A stretch of DNA of 64,000 bases, from positions 62,001 to 126,000 of the forward strand of contig WBMW01000448.1 in assembly GCA_013396635.1 (NCBI GenBank), in the 5' to 3' direction. The stretch is from Penelope pileata (Eukaryota > Chordata > Aves > Galliformes > Cracidae). A program made the position numbers and the translations under genes. Shown in pieces: positions 60,801 to 64,000 of the stretch. Within the stretch, counting starts at the first letter, position 1. Each line of letters opens with the position of its first letter. The notes beneath the pieces are model-generated. The model ran no database searches. It was not told the origin of the DNA and was given only the letters and a program-made list of their open reading frames with translations.

Positions 60801-63800
60801 GTCAAGTTCCAAACTGATACCAATATATGCGTGCCTTAATAATATGAATATTCAATACTTGTTTCCAAGCCTATTACTGTCAACAGCTTAAACCAGAATA
60901 AAGGCAATTACCATCTAGATTTCATTTAGACTTGTTTAAAGGCACTTTGATTTCCAGGATGTTATCACACCTCAAGTGTTTCTGTTACAAAACAGGATCT
61001 ATGTGGGCATGTGCAAACGCTAGTGAGTTCGAACACAAAAAGGTGATAATTAAATCTGATCTCTGCTTTCCTTTTATATTCTTCCCAAGACACAAAAAGA
61101 ACAAAGGCACAGTGGTCTTGATATGCCTTAATGAGGTGCAACAGTATGTGCCAGATAACTTGCAAATTTAGTTTCCAGAGTTGTTCTTGTCACTTGTAAT
61201 CTTCATTTATTTATTTTGAATGCTGCCATGTCCTGTTCTGTGACATTTCTTTGCTTTCATTAAACAAAAAAGTTGCTGTAACTGAAGTTTTAATGTGTTA
61301 TTGTACAGATGGATATAAGAATTCCTATGTAGTGTTTTTTAAAGATATATAAGTAAAGCTGCATTCTAGCAAATCACAGACTTGGACTTTTAACCAAAAC
61401 ATTAAAATAGATTGTAAAGTATGAACCTAAGCCTTTTCAGTCTCAGTATTGGGAAATAAAATTTTGTTTAAAAAGAAGAGAAAGAGCTGGACTTCATTAG
61501 CCATTTAGAGCCAGTATGAGTTCGGATGGTGAAATCAAGCAAAAAAGCGTTGAGAGCCAGGGGTGTGTGGGTTTTATCCAGGCCTCCACGGAAAGGCAAA
61601 CATTTTTGATCTAAATGTAAAAAGTGAGATTTCTAGGGATGAATTAGTATGTTTAAAACAAAAATCTTTTTCATTTTTTCCCTTTCTGAAACCTCATTAC
61701 TTGGAGACCTCTTAGTTATGTTTTTCTTTATATCAATAACGTTTCTCTTTCTTGAAAAGTGACAGATATGTATAAATATCTGTGGCTTACATATTAGAGA
61801 ATATCAATATTCTTCAGGAAAAAAAATGGATCTGGTGTTGTTATTCATCAGACAACAACCTTTAGTCTTCCTGACATGAGACAAAGTTGCTCAAAGCAAT
61901 ATTAAAGAAATCTGAGCAAGCCTATCTGCTTGAATTGTAACCATTCAATTTTAATCGATATCCAGACATGCCAAACCTTAAGGATATTATTTTAAATAAT
62001 GTCTCAGTGTCTTTCTTAGATAGTGTTTACAACAACATTTATTGAAAGTCTGTAGATCAGTTCTGGCCCAATGTGCTCTACCACCAAGGAACAGGTCTTG
62101 CATTTGTGAAAAGAATTAGAAGAAGTGAATATACATTGTATACTGACATAAGACATGCTAGACAATCCCATGAAGGAGCTGAAATCTGCTTAATGTGACT
62201 TTCTGTACTGTAAGAATGGGGTTCTGACATCTAAATTTAGATCTAATACTGCGTAATGATGCCACTCAAGTGATGCAATTATAATTTTTGTCTTGCCAGG
62301 CAGATCTGCGTGACTGAACAAAATCTAATCAGTGGAATAACTAGAGGAATTTTTATGATATCACGAAGAAAATAATTTGAAAAACCTCACAGAAATTGCC
62401 TTTCTACAGATCTTGCAATTTTGTACAGTTCTAAAGTACTGATTTTTTTTGGTATAAAATGCTTTGAACATCACTAATTTCTACTAAGATCTCAACAGAT
62501 TTTCTATAAGGTCTTCTATAGAATTTGACAGAACATAGCTGGACTGAAAACAAATTAAATTCACTCATTGCATCTGTTTCTAAGCACTCAAGTCATCCCT
62601 CAGATTAAATGTTTAGATTTCTGAATAGTTCGGAAAGTGAAGTTAAGGAATTTAACAGAATCTAATTATATAAACTTTGCAAAAGCAGGGAGAGCTTATT
62701 ACTGTTCTGCAAGAAAGAGAATTCAGCTTTTTTACGATGGCAGTTCATTTCTAATCTGTCGTCTTTGCTGCTGTTTGGAGCTGTTACTGAAACAAAAATT
62801 ACAACACCTTTGGGCACTTCCCAGTAAAGCTTCACTTTTTTTCTTTATATCTTTTACAGACTCCTAGATCTCAACACAGCACCTGAATTGTGAACATCTA
62901 TAAAAAGTTTATGACAAAGATCTGTTATATGCAAGGATATGGGGAAAAAGAGGAGCACTTAAAAGAAGTTGCTTTCCTTTCTATTTTTCTGATGTGTTGA
63001 GCAGAGCTTGATTGGAATTAAATGCCTCCCCTGTGACTTGCCTGAAGTCATCTAGATTTGAAACGTAGAATACTGTGACTCGGTGAAAGCACCTTAAAAA
63101 AACATGAGAAATGATTTATTAATAATACAAAATCCTGATTAATTGCTATTAAAAGCAAAGGATGTGCTAGGATGGTGAAGCTAACTGGTACGCATTAACA
63201 GGTAGAACTAATTTTATTCTGGTGTTAAGTCCAGTGGTATATAATTCTGAACAAGCTTATGACCAAATAGTCTGACACAGATGTCAGAAATAAAACAATT
63301 AGCATGAGAGATATAGATTGCAAAAAATTTGCTTGAGGATAAAATGGCAGAAAATTAATAGCAACTTGTAGTCAGAATTCTTTGATCTGCAGCAGTTTTT
63401 CTTCTAAAGATAACTCCAAATATCACCCCACAATTTTCTTTCACCTGTTGTGAAGATGCTTTGAGTGAAGAGATCTACTCTTCTACTTGAATTCAGTAAC
63501 GTGCTCAGGGGACACATTTTTCTTCAATAGCTAAGGAATCATATATCTTCTGATATTCATAGAGGATGCGTAGAGAACGTATGAGGGCTAGCAAGTAAAT
63601 CTACAAGTCTAGTTAGCCTTGTAGCAAACAGGAATCCTTATACAGCCACTAGGGAAAGGTAGATGCTTCCAGAGGCACTTAGGATCACCTAAATTTAGAT
63701 GCACAAAGCTAGGTGCTATGACTACCTGAATTCTGCAAGGCCAACCACAGAAGAAGACCACCACTTGTTTATTTTTTAACACCTGTTTTGCCTGAAGAGG

Positions 63801-64000
63801 ACACCATTTTATAAATACGACCAGCAGGGGGAAGTATCTCTCTATTTTATTGAATTGTCTTTTGAATGACTCGGGATGGTCTGAGCTCACACTCCCAAAA
63901 AAATGTGCTACGCCACTGAAATGAAATGAAATTAGAAAAACAAAATGAAAGAGCTTTCATACTGTTTGCCTGTGCTCTGCAATGGAGCACTGTGGAGACA
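57856..64000. other. Unique DNA to the end of the window
   Basis: No recognised repeat or gene over about 6.1 kb. 58740-58900 looks like conserved non-coding sequence. 60370-60720 is moderately GC-rich with no domain in any frame. A CTCF-like motif lies at 63821-63834. Frames up to 118 codons (57793-58149, minus) have no motif. Confidence 0.5.
63821..63834 (+). promoter_or_regulatory. CTCF-like motif
   Basis: The sequence CCAGCAGGGGGAAG fits the vertebrate CTCF core except for A in place of the C after the G run. Its orientation is opposite to the motif at 24914, and the two point away from each other, so they would not form a convergent loop pair. Confidence 0.3.

Noticed and set aside
1..64000. 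tRNA, rRNA, CRISPR arrays, bacterial operons or phage genes
   Set aside because: None seen on either strand; CR1 content and composition mark this as avian nuclear DNA.

Overview
The window reads as non-coding DNA from a bird genome, most likely a galliform (chicken-like). It is AT-rich with wide gene-free stretches, two assembly gaps (32 and 90 N) and two single Ns. It is studded with CR1 LINE retrotransposon fragments carrying avian CR1 3' ends: octamer tails of the ATTCTATG / ATTCTGTG type, and the 'ggtcccttccaac' motif just before them. No prokaryotic feature, rRNA, tRNA, CRISPR array or recognisable host protein-coding gene was found. The only protein sequence I can name is the CR1 ORF2 protein (endonuclease plus reverse transcriptase), in broken copies.

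Layout. 1-7060 is mostly unique AT-rich DNA with one short CR1 end (3642-3722), one gap (2317-2348) and a GC-rich block (about 6645-6910). 7061-20565 is the retrotransposon-rich part: CR1 pieces at 7061-7992 (-), 8345-8955 (+), 10713-10820 (-), 10941-11325 (+), 11796-11880 (-, with an expanded pentamer tail), 13800-14290 (-), 15850-16585 (-), 18703-19950 (-) and 20460-20565 (-), plus a possible LTR-like block at 11326-11695 and the second gap (17742-17831). 20566-39411 is mainly unique DNA with CR1 3' ends at 23836-23966, 27665-27727, 29864-30105 and 36972-37206 (all +) and 32468-32916 (-). 39412-39710 and 44899-45058 are two more plus-strand ends. 45059-56671 is a repeat-poor stretch holding a perfect 23-bp hairpin at 48175-48225. 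56672-57855 is the most complete CR1 copy in domain terms (endonuclease and RT parts, internally deleted). 57856-64000 is unique.

No genes work together here. The CR1 pieces are independent 5'-truncated insertions of different subfamilies and ages. The 7061-7992 copy still has an undisrupted reading frame of about 280 codons with the FADD catalytic motif, so it is among the youngest. The copies at 8345, 15850 and 57123 have stops or lost catalytic residues.

I did not find an exciting undescribed system. The best leads are the hairpin next to an 11-bp tandem duplication, the two-phase microsatellite grown from a CR1 tail, one exon-like segment with good splice signals at 24056-24152, a possible terminal exon at 51364-51490, two CTCF-like motifs, and several stretches that look like conserved non-coding elements. 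The last four are inferences that need alignment or expression data.
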